Assembly (NCBI RefSeq): GCF_051401765.1
Contig: NC_135073.1
Location: forward strand, 7,874,001 to 7,938,000
Source: Calliopsis andreniformis
Lineage: Eukaryota; Arthropoda; Insecta; Hymenoptera; Andrenidae
Direction: 5' to 3'
DNA: 64,000 nt
Part shown: positions 13,241-25,535 of the stretch, in pieces
How the letters are laid out: every line of letters starts with the position of its first letter
Position numbering within the stretch: the stretch's first letter is position 1
Position numbers and translations under genes: made by a program
The notes under the pieces: generated by a model
The model's input: the letters and a program-made list of their open reading frames with translations, nothing else
Told to the model about the DNA's origin: nothing
Databases searched by the model: none

Positions 13241-15572
13241 AAAAGGAGAAAAAAAGTGATAGGTGTCCTTGTCAGATTTTCTGACTGCCTCTGACTTTAG
13301 CAAAGGACCTACCATACCATCAAATATCAGTATATCATTTCTAACTGATCTGACTTTACTGACACTAATTATACTGCTCTTACTTCGTTGATGATTCGAC
13401 CGTACTGGTGCTTCATTCTCATTTCGAAATGTGATCCTCGAGCGAAAGTAAAATCGCGATGCAATTCACGTGTCTAATGCATCTGAATAGGATTGTAATA
13501 GCGAACGTAACATGGGGATGATTTTATTTTAATTAACGTTTGAGTGCAGTGCGTGTCATTTTACTTGGCATTCAGAATTCTGTTTAATAGTACTTACCGA
13601 ATAGACGTTGCGATGAAACATGTCAGAAATATTAAACAGTGAGCATGTGTTTGGGTATTTTGTAAGAGGGGCTGGAAAATAGTTCGTGTTTAAGAATTGT
13701 GGGATCTGGAAATACTTTGAAGCTAATTATACCTAGTTAATAGTTGTGAATTAGTTTGAAATTCCTGTAACAAATCTTTTATGAATTTTATTTAAGAATA
13801 GTTTTTTAGATACATGCAGTATTTTTTCAATATCCATTTCACTTTATCTGCTATCGATTGGTATAAAGCTAAAAATATGCACAGGTAAGGGAAAGATAGG
13901 GAAAAACTTATCATACCCACCATGAAATGGAATTTCAATTTTTCACCTTTGGAAGAGGAACATTAATCAAAATCAGTCTTCCAAACATAAATTGCAAAGT
14001 CCTCCATATGCACACTAATTTTTATTCGATGATCTAAATCTAAGGTGATTATCAAAATTGTGTCTGTCTATGCGCGGATGAATCTACTTTCCAGGCGCTT
14101 CACGGTCTAGCAGATCAATTTTAATATGCATCTAATTGAATCTACAGAATAATTTAAACACAATTAAAAATACCTCGAGTGAACTAACTATTCTAAATAA
14201 AATAGATTCAGTAAATAAGATAAAGCAAAATAAAATCTGAAAAATTAATCCAGACTTATCATATTCCTGTTAACTGATGGCAGGAATTCATGTCATCCTA
14301 ACTGCTCATTAAAATGAGATGTACAATAATGTCGTACATTAAAATAAAGTACAGAATTATTTCACATTAGATAAGCATGTTCCCTAATAAAGAATGAAAT
14401 ATTAGTGATTCAGAAGGACAGTCGAATTTATGGCAGTCATGCTATCGCAATATCCTTTCTACGTCTATAGTCGTACTAATTTCAGGTTCACATAAATACA
14501 ACCTTTACTAGCGACAGTTAATTCTTCCTTGAAAGAGATCTCAATTGTCGAGATACGTAAAAAGAAAACAGTAAACTGTGCTCAGCATTCCCTAGGATGA
14601 TATGGCTTGATAATGTCAGACAAAACTTATACCACAGCTATATCGTTAATCTTCTAGCCACAGCGATTGTTCGTGTCGTACATAATATAACCTACTTCTA
14701 ATCTGCAATACACTTACTTAGTGTCCGAATAAGCTTGTTGCGTCTACTTATTTCAGATCTACATCAAACGGTAATATTTTATGGTATATTCACAATCGCT
14801 ACGTATCTCAATAACGAAAAGTTCATAACGTTAGCCAGGTGAGTGAAGAAAATAAAATCGTAAATTTGATTTAAGATATAATTTCGTTCTTAGTCTCTAG
14901 AGACTAAATTGCTTAGTCACTATACTTATACTTAACTGTGTAGTCTGATGAGCGTGTAGATTACGCTATTCTTGCGTGGATTCTCGTAGTTGACGTCTCA
15001 ATGTCTTCTTTTATACTTCCGAAAGTGTTGAAGCTTTGGGAAGATGTTATGTTAAAAGTTAAGTAATGTCTCAATATAGTCATGTTAATATTCCAGATAT
15101 CACTGAAATGACTCATTAATCTTTTCTTAAAAAATACTGAATTTTGTAAATGCTTCGTTTATTGTAGTTCAAGAAATGTATCTATGTTGTAAGTTCACAG
15201 CTTTTTGTCAACGAGTTCATAGCGAGGGCTTCGTGTACCTACCAATTCACGTGATGGTAATTTTTTTGTACAACAAAATTTATCAGGTTTATAATAAATT
15301 CAAGTGAATATAACAATCTTGTAGCGAGGAAATATTACATTCAAAAAATAATAATTTTAATTTCATTTTTCCCCATGAGGAATGTCTTTTACTTAGGACG
15401 GGATGGTAATCAAAGCAACGAAATACATTTTCTATAATATATTTTACATTATAAACCAACCATACATCATCATAATAATATTTTATATTCTTAAGCCTAA
15501 GCGTGTTTTATCCTATATTCTCGTTTATATACTTCCTTCGTATTTATACTTTGTTTACTTTTCTCATAGTAT

Positions 15573-15651
15573 TTATATATATATATATATTTTTTATTTA
15601 TATTCATCATTATTTATAATATATTTTATATGTTATGTTATATATATATAT
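15573..15651. repeat. (TA)n microsatellites
   Basis: A pure TA run at 15573-15590 and another at about 15639-15651, separated by T/A-rich sequence. Confidence 0.85.
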
Positions 15652-15761
15652 AATATCATACACTTTTTTTCACGCACGTCCTAGGGCGACTCGCGTTCTC
15701 CATCGTTCTATCGCGTGAGAATTGTCTTTTGGAGGTATCTGTCCTCATACTCCCTTTTTCC

Positions 15762-15782
15762 ACTCACTCTCTCACTCTCTCA

Positions 15783-15817
<35 letters not shown>

Positions 15818-15868
15818 ACTTTTTCTCTCTTCCTCTCTCTTTCTCTCTCACACACACACACACTCTCT
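15762..15868. repeat. (CT)n/(CA)n compound microsatellite
   Basis: An interrupted CT array of about 90 bases runs directly into a short CA array (15849-15862) and then a second CT run. A GTGCACGTGCACGTGTGCA stretch follows at 15871-15889. Confidence 0.9.
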
Positions 15869-17406
15869 ATGTGCACGTGCACGTGTGCATCTATTTCCTA
15901 GGTAAATGTCACTCGTGATCCATGTGTACGATAGTGTACGTCTGTTGTCATCCCCCAATTTCCACTTCTCTTCAACCCTCCGCGTACGTGTATGCCTATA
16001 CCTCTGCATGTGTCCTGTATACGTGTGTGTATTATGCATATACGTGTATACGTGTGGTGTGTTCGCGCGCACGCGCACCTGATATCGCGCACCGTCGTCT
16101 CTGTCGCGTGGCATTAAAAATTACATGTACATTATACAAGGTTTGACCGCTGTCCCTCTAACTCTCCGCGCAGGTGCCTGCGCTAAATGTCTGCGACGAG
16201 GCTGCCATGGGACCCCGCGGGCCTCTCAAGCCACGGTTACACAATACTCCAAATCTCGTTCCCTAATCGTTCGAACAGTCGACGCTGTCTCCAGTATTCC
16301 CGTCAAATTTCGACAAAATGATGCGCCGCGACGAATCGGCGACTTCTACTCGAGCATCGTCGCGACGTGGATTACCGATACAGAAATATTTTCACGTTGC
16401 CCGAAGTTTCCCAGTTTCGTTCTCTCAGCCACTCGTTCTCGGTTCCGAATATCTCGTTTCGTTTGTCCCCGAAATACATACACACAATGAAGTGAAAAAA
16501 GGCACCTTACTCCTTAGCGTACGGTCGTAAGTGATATGCCGTGTACCGCGCCAGGGGGCTGGGGTGGGGACTGAGGGTACGGGAGGGTAGAGTGGACCCG
16601 TGGAGGGCCCATACAACGCGTGCCTCGTATCGTACGAAAAGCTACGAAACAATGAAGGAGCGTCGTGATCTCTATATGAACCGGACGAGATTATTTTTTC
16701 AGATTCTTTCTTCGTCGAGAAACTCTGATTTTCTGTTAACCTTTGGTTTCATTCTTCGCCTTTCTCTCGTTTTTAAACGTTTGTAACCGTACTGTCTTTT
16801 TTTTGAAATTACTTTGCTCTTTTCTTTCTGTTTTGCTACGGTCCATTTACATCACGCGGCGAGTGGATTGTTCCTGCTTTTTTTCGGGGTAGGGGGTGGG
16901 CTCAGGGGGTCCGGCAGGCTAGCCACAACATTCTTCTGACATCTGTTACACTGGTTTCGAAAATTTCTTAATGGCTAAGGGTATTTAACACAGTACATCG
17001 CGGAGCTCGCGTCAACAGGTCTCGCGTCTCCGACCGCTCCTGTCACGTGACTATGCTTATACTCGATACATTCTCTAGTTATCGGCTAATGTTATCATCT
17101 TACACATTTATGTTTGTTTATGTATATATAATATACATATTTTGTGTTGTTTCTTGTTCGTGTAATCATACGTGTTTTGTGTGTGTATATATACATATAT
17201 ATGTATGTATGTATACACATATAGTTGCGCGTGTTAATTGTTTTTTTCTTTTATAGTCTTTCTTGTAATATAATATATGATCATATACATATGCTTAGGT
17301 TTAAGGTATGTTCGGTGACTACTCTTATGGTTGCTACTTGTTTGCTTTCTTCATTCACTATATGCATCGCCATGTTTGTTTTTCGTTAAACATTCGCGTG
17401 TTAATA

Positions 17407-17516
17407 TTAACACGTCGAAGGCGGCACCCTCCCTAGGGACGAGCAGTGGCCGCCAAGTGCTCGCTGCCGCCTGAACAAAAAGGATAGCAAAATCGGCGCC
17501 GCGCTCAACGTGTTAA
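17407..17516. mobile_element. TTAA-bounded mini-element (piggyBac-like MITE candidate)
   Basis: A 102-bp GC-rich body (17411-17512) lies between two TTAA tetramers (17407-17410 and 17513-17516). Its ends are inverted repeats: CACGTCGAAGGCGGC on the left and the reverse complement of GCCGCGCTCAACGTG on the right, matching at 12 of 15 positions. TTAA duplication is the hallmark of the piggyBac superfamily. The body is too short to encode anything. Left of the element the TTAA is part of an 18-base perfect palindrome, CGTGTTAATATTAACACG (17397-17414). Confidence 0.5.
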
Positions 17517-17531
17517 ACAATTTTAGCGGCG

Positions 17532-17557
17532 CTTTGGTATTTTCCAAGATACCAAAG
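17532..17557. repeat. Perfect short hairpin beside the TTAA element
   Basis: CTTTGGTAT (17532-17540) and ATACCAAAG (17549-17557) form a perfect 9-bp stem with an 8-base loop, 16 bases right of the TTAA mini-element. Confidence 0.6.
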
Positions 17558-20500
17558 TAGAACTTGGCTGCTGCTCTCCTACCTACTGCGTAGGCGTCTG
17601 GTTGACGCTTTTAACAACGACGAATTCAGGCGAGTAACTCCTAAGAGGATCGAGAACTGATGCTTGCTGGCGTTCAGTATCGATTCAGGGATGCCCGCGT
17701 CGAGCGATTTACAAGTACTATTCGAAATACTTTTATCATGTTTGTACCATTTCTCTGATTACATCGCGTATACTTGGACAGAAAATAAGCAGAGCAATCC
17801 TTCGCGCTGTGTCATCAGCCTAGTCCTAGATCCCTCCATTAACGATCATTACTAAAACCATTACAGGGCTCTGTCTATTTATTCAGTGACTCTATCTTAA
17901 CTATTGCCAAATAATTAGTAGGATTTTCGTGTGCAACAATTTTCACGATGCTTTTGGTCGTTTTTAAAACCTGGTTATGCTTGCCATTGTTTTAGAACAA
18001 CGTTAGTTTTTAATAACATTCAATAAGCACGAGCAGTAAAGTGCTCGATTTCATTTGCCAATTTGCCTCCTTTGTACAAGCACGTAATTTCATTTGTACA
18101 CGATGGTTAAATACTTTAAACGACTAATGTACTACGATCCCCTACACGATATTGCTCTAAAATTTTCTCTAGAATCGCGAAGCAACACTATATATATGTA
18201 CAACGTTTAATCACCGCCGCGGCGTCCACTTCGGCGTATATTCACTTTAGAGTCCTTAAACAAATACAATCATTCTTAAATAATATTATTTTATAGGACG
18301 GTAAGATAGATGGGCGCAGTTATGTCCCTGCGCGTAGTCGGAGGAACACTCGACAAACTGCGTTAAAGGATAAATTCTGCTCCAAATTCGTTCTCCTTCT
18401 CTACGATAACTGTGAAACAATTAGGTCACAGACTACGTCGAACTCCAAACATATGGAAAATATGTAGAAAAATTTCTATCTGATAAAATCGCTTTCGTAA
18501 AATTAAATATAAGAAAAAAGAAACGATGAAAAAGGTACCCATAATTCTCTCGAATCTCTTAACTCTATTTCGTAAATCTCAATTTCACTAATTTTACTTC
18601 CGGCGAGAACAGAAACTCGCTAAACGTTACTTCAATTTATGCAGCTAAATATATTTAGTAACTTTACATCTGTTGCCCCTATTTTACAGCCTCCAAGAGG
18701 CAGTCGTAGGTTTTGCTAAACAGCGCAATGATATGTTTATATATGCTTCCGCGTGTGTGCAACGTTTTGACACATTAAAACGGTATTTCGTTGTATACTC
18801 GTGAGAAGCAAGCGCGGAACGCGGTCAAGTCGAAACGATTATCGCGACTTAGCCGTTTGATTGGAGTTTTGCTCCCTATATCCTTCAACACCGACACCGA
18901 ACTCCCTCTAGCCACCGTTTACACAATATCCCGTGAAAGCATACCGGAACTTCGTTAATTATTTTAATTAATCCTTAGTAAAAGGAACGCGTACACGCCT
19001 CTAAATGTATGTTTCTTTAATGATTGTCGGCTATCGTATTTGGTAGATCTTCGCGAGAGGGATCCTCTTCGCGTAAAAAGTCATCTGTAGAGCGATTCGG
19101 TCTTCGGTATAGAAAGACAGAGGGACAATCAGAAATTAGAACGAAGGAGAAGGGGGGAGAAAAATAATGAAAGAGTCTAAGATGCCAGCAAGTGTAAAAA
19201 GGAATAAAAAGGAAGGCAAAAACAGGCAGGAATTCGGTTTTCAATCAAATTCAACCGCCATTTTGTTGAAGATGAACCACGAAATGGCGTCGTGGTCGCG
19301 TCGAACGGGTTGCAGAATTTAAGGAGACTCGTTTCGGGTTTGTAGATTAGGGACGGAGGCAGCAGCCGCAGCTCATGTGTTTTATATACTTCGTTTTTGC
19401 GTGTATATGTGCGCGCGAGTGTACGTGTATGTTCTCTCGTGTAAAGGTGCTGAATGTAAACTGCAGATACAATTATTGCGCTATTCTTTTTTTTTCGTGA
19501 ACGGTTTTTTTCTTCTTACTTGTTAACCTAATGATCGCCAAGCTAGACTAGATCGAGCTACGTCTAGGAGCTGTCGTTTAAGTTCCTCGCCACCTACGTT
19601 TCTACACGTACGCCGTTGTGTAGAAGTGTCTTGTTTGCGGTCGTGTATTTACATACGTGTACGAGTGTGTTTTGTGCGTGCGTGCGTACGCGTAATGCGT
19701 GTAACCGTGTATTCGTATTGTGTCGCTCTTCGTTCCCCATTGGGCGCATTTACGCACACGACTTAGGTACCATAAATGGATTTTACCATTTTATAATAGA
19801 CATAACACTCTCTCCCTCCCACGCTCTCACTCGCATTCTCTCGTTCTTTCTCATTTTCTCTGTTTTTTTTTTCTTCCTAGACTTTTTACACGTTTCTCCT
19901 TTTCGACGCTGCTCCCCTCTACGCCGTCGTTACTTTCCAAAATCTCGTGTCGTCTACTAATTAGATTATATTTCTTTATCTACTTATCACTTTACACTAC
20001 ATTTTGGTTTCCCTTTGAATGCAGCGCCATCTTACTTGGCTAGCTCCATTTCGATTTCATTATTAACCTAGACAACGGTACTTGAGACTATCGTTAAAGT
20101 CCTATACACGCCTCAATGCTCGAGGCAATGCTCAATGCTCTCTTTTTTTCTTTTGAATACTTTTTACAGGACGAGGATCCCCTTTGATTCCTTGAAGGAA
20201 TGATGGACCACTCTTTCTCTCTCGCTCTCTCGCTCGCGCATACACTCACTCTCTCGCTTTCTCTCCGAATGAAAGCAGAATCGAGTCGAGAAGGGGAAGG
20301 GGAGTGATTATACGGACGCAGGACGTAAGAGTAGAGCGTACGAGACGAGATGATTTGATTTTCCCCATCTGCCCCTTTAATCGACTTTCTTTCAATACGA
20401 CGCCTATCCTCGTGCTATACTTCACGCTACGTTGCCACGTCTCGCTCTGATCCTTAGGCCCCATTCACGCGCGTCCATTTTCCCCGCTCCTCCCGCTCGT

Positions 20501-20721
20501 TCTGCTTTTCAGAAAAATAACCTATATTTTTACTTTTATTTTTTTTGTTTTCGTTCGCCTAACTAATAATGTACACGATATTTTTTTTGTTTTGTTTCAC
20601 TTATGTCCTTACGTCGTTCCTTACACGCTAAGTCATCTCACGCACAGCGCTTTCCTTCTTTTCTTTTTCTCGCTTACGACGATTCAAAATAACAGCTCTC
20701 GTCGCTGCTGCACGGTATAGG

Positions 20722-20740
20722 TATATATATATATATATAT
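20722..20740. repeat. (TA)n microsatellite
   Basis: A run of about nine TA units followed by TTTGTATTTATATGTATATG-type sequence. Confidence 0.85.
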
Positions 20741-21664
20741 TTTGTATTTATATGTATATGTATATATTTTATTTATACTTCCTTTCTTCGTTTCTTCCTC
20801 GCGACTCGTACGGATGCGTCCTTTAGGCTGCGCGTTATTACGTTTGCGTCGTCGAAACGGAAATCGATAGGATCCAAAATTGCCAATGACGATAAGACGA
20901 ATTCACGTAATTCGGTGTTTCGCGCGGTGCACGCTCGAATTTCTCATTAATTCGTTGTATTCTTACGCTATGTTTCTTCTTTGGTTTGTTTGACAAGCGA
21001 CTCTTATGACTCTCTCGTATTTATCAATTATAAAAACAATTGACGGAAATACGATGAAATATGCTTGGTGTTGATTTATATCTTGGGCCACAATCCTTAC
21101 GCTTTAGGTACACGATGATGGAAATTTCTTAATCGTGCTAGGAATTTTTGATTAGCTTGTTTTAGAATTTGTCTCTTAAAATCTTACCATGATTGAAATT
21201 ATTTAACGAAGACATTAGTCGGTGAGGAGCTGCGTATTGAAAGCTAAATATGTCAATGTGGGAGTCCATCAAATTTAGTTGTAATTTTTAAATGAAACGC
21301 TGAGATGCGATTTAAGTCGATTTAGTGGTAGGAAACAGAAAGGATTAAGTTTTAATACGAAAATGGGTTGAAAACTTTCTTGGACTATTAATTCTATATT
21401 AATTCAATAGATTTATTTATTTTTTTCAACAATTAATTCAATCTAGCATTGACTGAAGTGTCTAGAGAATGAAAAACTCGAGAGCTAGTAGTATAATCAA
21501 TGCTTGGGCATCCATAATTCAAGGGGAAAAGTATAGCATAGAACAGACCTTCAGAAATTGAATTTTAGCAGTATATGTGGATTTTCTTGAGTATTCTGTA
21601 AATGTATGATAATTTTTACACTGTAGTTGTAGAATTTTCAAGTTTAGTATATTTTGTATTTTAA

Positions 21665-21708
21665 GAATTTTCAATTGAATTTTCAATTGAATTTTCAATT
21701 TTCAATTA
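21665..21708. repeat. Short tandem repeat of AATTTTCAATTG
   Basis: The 12-base word AATTTTCAATTG is repeated about three and a half times. Its self-complementary CAATTG core makes the array partly palindromic. Confidence 0.8.
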
Positions 21709-22605
21709 TTCCTCATTTTCGTCTCATTTTCTTTAAAACTTCCTTCCTCATTCAATACCACCAAGTCAACTGAATTTTGTACAGTTCAACAAGCCCCTAT
21801 TACACGTTTGCAGCAGACATTAACGAACCTTCTATTACGTTCACCTCGAATTCTGTCAAGATTCTTTTCGCACAGGGAAGACACTAAAGAAATTCATCGA
21901 ATTACGTGTCAGTTTCCAAATCTATATACCGAAGCTGTATGTTTCAGACGTGCAAAACATGTATCCTCGTTACCCTCCCACCAAACAGTTCAGTTCACGA
22001 GGAAATTCTAATGGCACGAAATATATTTGTGGTCCGCAAGATGGACTGAAGGCACACCTTTAATATCCACATCAACGCGTCACGCCTCGTTCAGAAATTA
22101 GCAAAGATTCACCGATAATCCCTAAACGCTACATTGTCCCGAGCTTCTTTGATTTCGTTCTCCCCATTCTCCCCCCCACCCCCGTCCCCTCCACCCCCCA
22201 TCCCCCAACATTCACATTAAACGCTACCACGTTCCCGATCTCTCGTTTTTCCAACATCTCGCAAACGTCCCTGTATCGTTCTTTGATCATCGCGCTTTTG
22301 ATTTGGGAAACCGTTGAACGCTTTTGATTCGTTTAAAGCACGATCCGTCTATCTTTTGATTAATAACAAACTTGTCTATCCCCATCCTCCTCTCTCCCTC
22401 TTTGCCCCCGTATTATCCTTATCCGTTCCCCCCCTTTTATCGTTCGTTACTTTCCTTCCCTCCTTTCACCGTCCCCTTCTGATCCGCTTGTCTAAATCCT
22501 ATGGGTTTCATCGTGTCGCAGCGAAACTCGCGCGGCTGTCCGCCAGCGCCCGTATGATGAGACAGTTTCATTACCGAAAGACACCGTACAAACACAAACG
22601 CGTAT

Positions 22606-22607
<2 letters not shown>

Positions 22608-22664
<57 letters not shown>

Positions 22665-22666
22665 AG
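22608..22666. repeat. (CT)n microsatellite
   Basis: A nearly pure CT array of about 55 bases. The + strand open frame running through 22314-22820 is held open by this array and is not taken as a gene. Confidence 0.92.
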
Positions 22667-24470
22667 TTTCTATGTGTATATAGCAAAAAGGGTGGTTCAG
22701 AGAGGTTCGAGCGGCACGAAGAACCGCACGAAGTTTCGGAACGTGCTTCGGACCGAAAGAGACGAAGTACGGGGTGAGAGAGGAGACGGGTTGCCAACTG
22801 CCAGGGGGGATTATAGATAGGCAAACCAGATGGGATTACCCCGTCCTCGTTAGACTTCTTTTCAGACCGTCGTCGATTCTCGCCTCCGCCTAAATACCCG
22901 ACCTCCCGATTTTATTTTCAAACGGCACACCCTCGCCTCTCTTCTCGCTTAAGTGGCAACAGCTTGAACGTGGGTCAATTCGTTAACGATACACGGGTGG
23001 ACGTAGAGGCAACCTTTTCAGGTGACTCGATCGTAGGACCTGTTACGTATTCGCGAGGAAGAAACACGACGTTATCTAATCTAACTTTCGTGCGGTTTGT
23101 GCAATGTGTCTATCTACGAATTGTTTAATTTTCTTTCTCGTCTCTCGCTTGTGTTACATTTGTCATCCTTCTACCCATTCTCTCAATCACGAACGCCTAA
23201 TACATTCCGTCGCTCGAGCGTTGCCGACGAGCGTTCCGACTTCGTTCCAACCGCTTCCTCGCCTCCTGCTTCGTCTGTTTCATTAGAGATCGGCCAAGTC
23301 GAAATTCGGGACGTCGGACAGACCGTGATCGATTCGTGAAACCCTCGTCACGCCCCTTCCTTCCTCCGATTCTATAACACCGTTCGTTGTCGCGAGTTCG
23401 TGGCCCGCGAGCCTAATACCTGCCCGCGAGCGTGTCACAGCAGAGAGACGCAGGGATAAACTGTTTATACTCTCCCTCCTAAGCTTAATCATTTATTGCT
23501 TAAGCGTCTTAAAGTCGAGATTTCCTCTTTGGTTCTATGGTATGCGTATTATATAAAAATCTAAAGTATAAGTTAAAAACCACGGTAGAACCGACACGAT
23601 TGATTGGAGTCGACCAACGGTTGACGATCATTCGTTCGATCCTCGCGATCTGTCTTTTGCTATCGATCAATTCATCCTTGTTCTATGTCACCTCTCGCCT
23701 CGATATCGACGATCGTCGCGTCAAGCATCGATCGACACCCCTCGGCGCATGCGGCTGATCTTTTATAAAAATATCCAACTGTCTAAAGTGCCGCGAAGGA
23801 TCAAAGTCGACCAATAGAAACAGGTCATCGACTGTCTGCGAAGACTTCTGTTGCTTGATTTGTCTTTTTGGCCTCGAGAGTCTGATAATAATAAATATAA
23901 TAACCGAAGGGGGGGGATTGGAAGTCCTCGCAGTGGCGGGAATATGTGGATTAAGACACGTGGATCTGTCAGTTCCGTGGTTCACGATAGTCGAGTGGTT
24001 GTACGAAGGTGCGCTTTGTTTTAATATTTCGTTAACAATAGGTTCCCCAGGAACGCGGAATCGTCGACGCTGTCGAGAAGGTCTGCTTCCGCCTTGCCGC
24101 CGAATTTCGAATCGCCCTCGAGTAACGTTTCATTATTAACATACCTATCTAACTAGCTAATTGTTTAATTCTCCTTCTTAACAACGCTCTCATTTCTTAA
24201 TTTTCTTTATATATATATATATCTATATATACTGTATATATAATCTTCACAAGTGTGCACGTGTTTCGTCGATCTCTCCTATTTATCAATTTATACACCG
24301 CGATTACTTTTGTCGACCGCCGCTTCGAGCATCCGAGTAACGCGTCTTTTACGTCTTCGACCTACTAATTCTTTTTTTTTTTTCGTTTATCTCGCTGTTA
24401 CAAGCCCAAAAACTACAAAAATAATGAATCCGGGTTACGGGTCGGCATTTGGCGGCGTTCTATCATTTAT

Positions 24471-24540
24471 TCTCTCTCCCTCTCTCTCGCTCTTCCTTTC
24501 ACTCTATCGATCGTTCTCTCTTTCTCTCTCCCTCTTACGC

Positions 24541-24595
<55 letters not shown>

Positions 24596-24616
24596 CTCCC
24601 CCCCTCTCTCCCCCTT
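24471..24616. repeat. Interrupted (CT)n tract
   Basis: CT-rich sequence with a pure TC core at about 24545-24583, then CTTT and C-rich variants. Open frames on either strand here (Ser/Leu on +, Arg/Glu on -) are artefacts of the repeat. Confidence 0.9.
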
Positions 24617-24970
24617 CTCTCGAGATAAAGAAGTTTAGCGTTGACAAAACGGCGGAAAGTGTAAATCACGAGGCTTGTGTCAACGTGCCGTGCGTCAACT
24701 CGTTTTCGTCTCTGCTGTATAATCGGCAAGTCCTTTGTGGACGATACGACACACAAAATATTGGCTGTTTATGTTACAAACGGTCTTTGATGATCACATG
24801 GTGGTCCGCGTACCCCGGAATTCGTGTTTCATTACTGAAGCTTTTGACACTACCGTGACGGCAACGCTATCTATTAATTCAAGCCGAGAGAGACACGCTA
24901 CGTTATCCTACAGAGACTGGACGAGTGGATACCTCTGATTTTGTTGACGGTGGCGGTTAAGAGTTCTCTG

Positions 24971-25142
24971 TTTTTTTTTGTTTTTTTTTTTTTTTTGTTA
25001 GTTTCTCGCGGACATTGCCACTTTTCTATAATATTGGACGTGAAAATTTACGGGGGAGCCTGCAAGTGTTTCCCTTCATCTCTTCCTTTTCCTTTTTTTT
25101 TTTTGGCTATTTTCTTTATATATATATATATATATTTTTTTT
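24971..25142. repeat. Poly-T and (TA)n tracts
   Basis: Runs of T at about 24971-24996, 25096-25106 and 25135-25143, with a TA run at about 25117-25134. All lie inside the proposed Rox8 3' UTR; on the minus strand they are A-rich. Confidence 0.8.
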
Positions 25143-25154
25143 TTGTTTTTTTGG

Positions 25155-25160
25155 TTTATT
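25155..25160 (-). promoter_or_regulatory. Nearest AATAAA after the proposed Rox8 stop
   Basis: AATAAA on the minus strand about 335 bases past the proposed stop at 25494. It could end a short-3'-UTR transcript form. Many further AATAAA hexamers occur down to 15.5 kb (for example near 20765 and 15594), so it is not diagnostic. Confidence 0.3.
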
Positions 25161-25400
25161 TGTTTCGTTACCTCTTTCACAGTTCGACCATCTTTTTCGA
25201 GAAACGTTCATAGACAACGATTCCGTTTCCCCTCTGCTTCGCCGGTATTTCTCGCCTCCCTGTGTGCTTTTACCAAGCGGCTGTACGATAGTCGGCGATC
25301 ACTGGCGTGTCACGCTACCATCAAGCCGGGAGCTGCATGACTTTTGTCGCTTTTGCTGTCGCGGTGGCGTCGACGGTGACGGGAATTTTGTAGTTGTTGG

Positions 25401-25441
25401 TAGTGGTGGTGGTGGTGGTGATAATGGTGGTGGTGGTGGTA
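25401..25441. repeat. (GGT)n trinucleotide repeat
   Basis: Two GGT arrays separated by GATAAT. On the minus strand this reads (ACC)n and keeps all three frames open: Thr, Pro or His runs depending on frame. Confidence 0.9.
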
Positions 25442-25493
25442 ACTGTTGTTGCTGTAGAAGTTGTTCCTGTTCTTGGGGTGTACTTGCTTACCA

Positions 25494-25535
25494 TCACACT
25501 AGAAGGCTAGGCGTCAGCCAGTCCTCATCCGCTAG
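25494..25535 (-). CDS. Rox8: Rox8 candidate last coding exon (13 residues plus TGA)
   Basis: The upstream exon (28943-29126) ends at a codon boundary. Here a plausible acceptor (TTCTTGGTTGCGGTCCAG, with a branch-point-like CTTAAC about 45 bases further upstream) is followed in phase 0 by [13 protein letters not shown] and a TGA at 25494. The choice rests on phase, acceptor quality and a sensible short tail, not on a remembered orthologue. A second acceptor 37 bases downstream (exon start 25498) would instead give a 62-residue His-rich tail. Confidence 0.5.
   Translation of the reverse strand, partial: LADEDWLTPSLLV

Larger units (their letters stand above)
5561..15400. other. Intergenic region between Prp3 and Rox8
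   Basis: About 10 kb without a supported gene. It is mostly AT-rich. GC-richer patches occur at about 7560-8000 and 9200-10010; the latter has overlapping short frames on both strands that I treat as chance. Repeats inside are listed separately: a degenerate tandem repeat near 8.5 kb, a repeat fragment near 10.0 kb and a foldback at 12.3-13.2 kb. The rest shows nothing I can name. Confidence 0.55.
15400..25493 (-). other. Pyrimidine-rich (+ strand) island, possible long 3' UTR of Rox8
   Basis: This 10-kb stretch differs from its flanks. It is GC-richer, CpG-rich and strongly strand-asymmetric, with C and T exceeding A and G on the + strand (for example 22140-22500 and 24470-24620). It is dense in CT, TA, poly-T and GGT microsatellites. 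Long + strand open frames over the CT tracts are low-complexity artefacts (runs of Ser-Leu). It lies directly downstream of the proposed Rox8 stop on the minus strand, so a long 3' UTR is the simplest reading. An independent + strand non-coding transcript is the alternative, since U/C-rich sequence is equally typical of a 3' UTR read on +. Sequence alone does not decide. Confidence 0.35.

Noticed and set aside
22314..22820. 168-codon + strand open frame
   Set aside because: Held open by a CT array (Ser/Leu run) with no domain. Flanking composition is the same pyrimidine-rich non-coding island.
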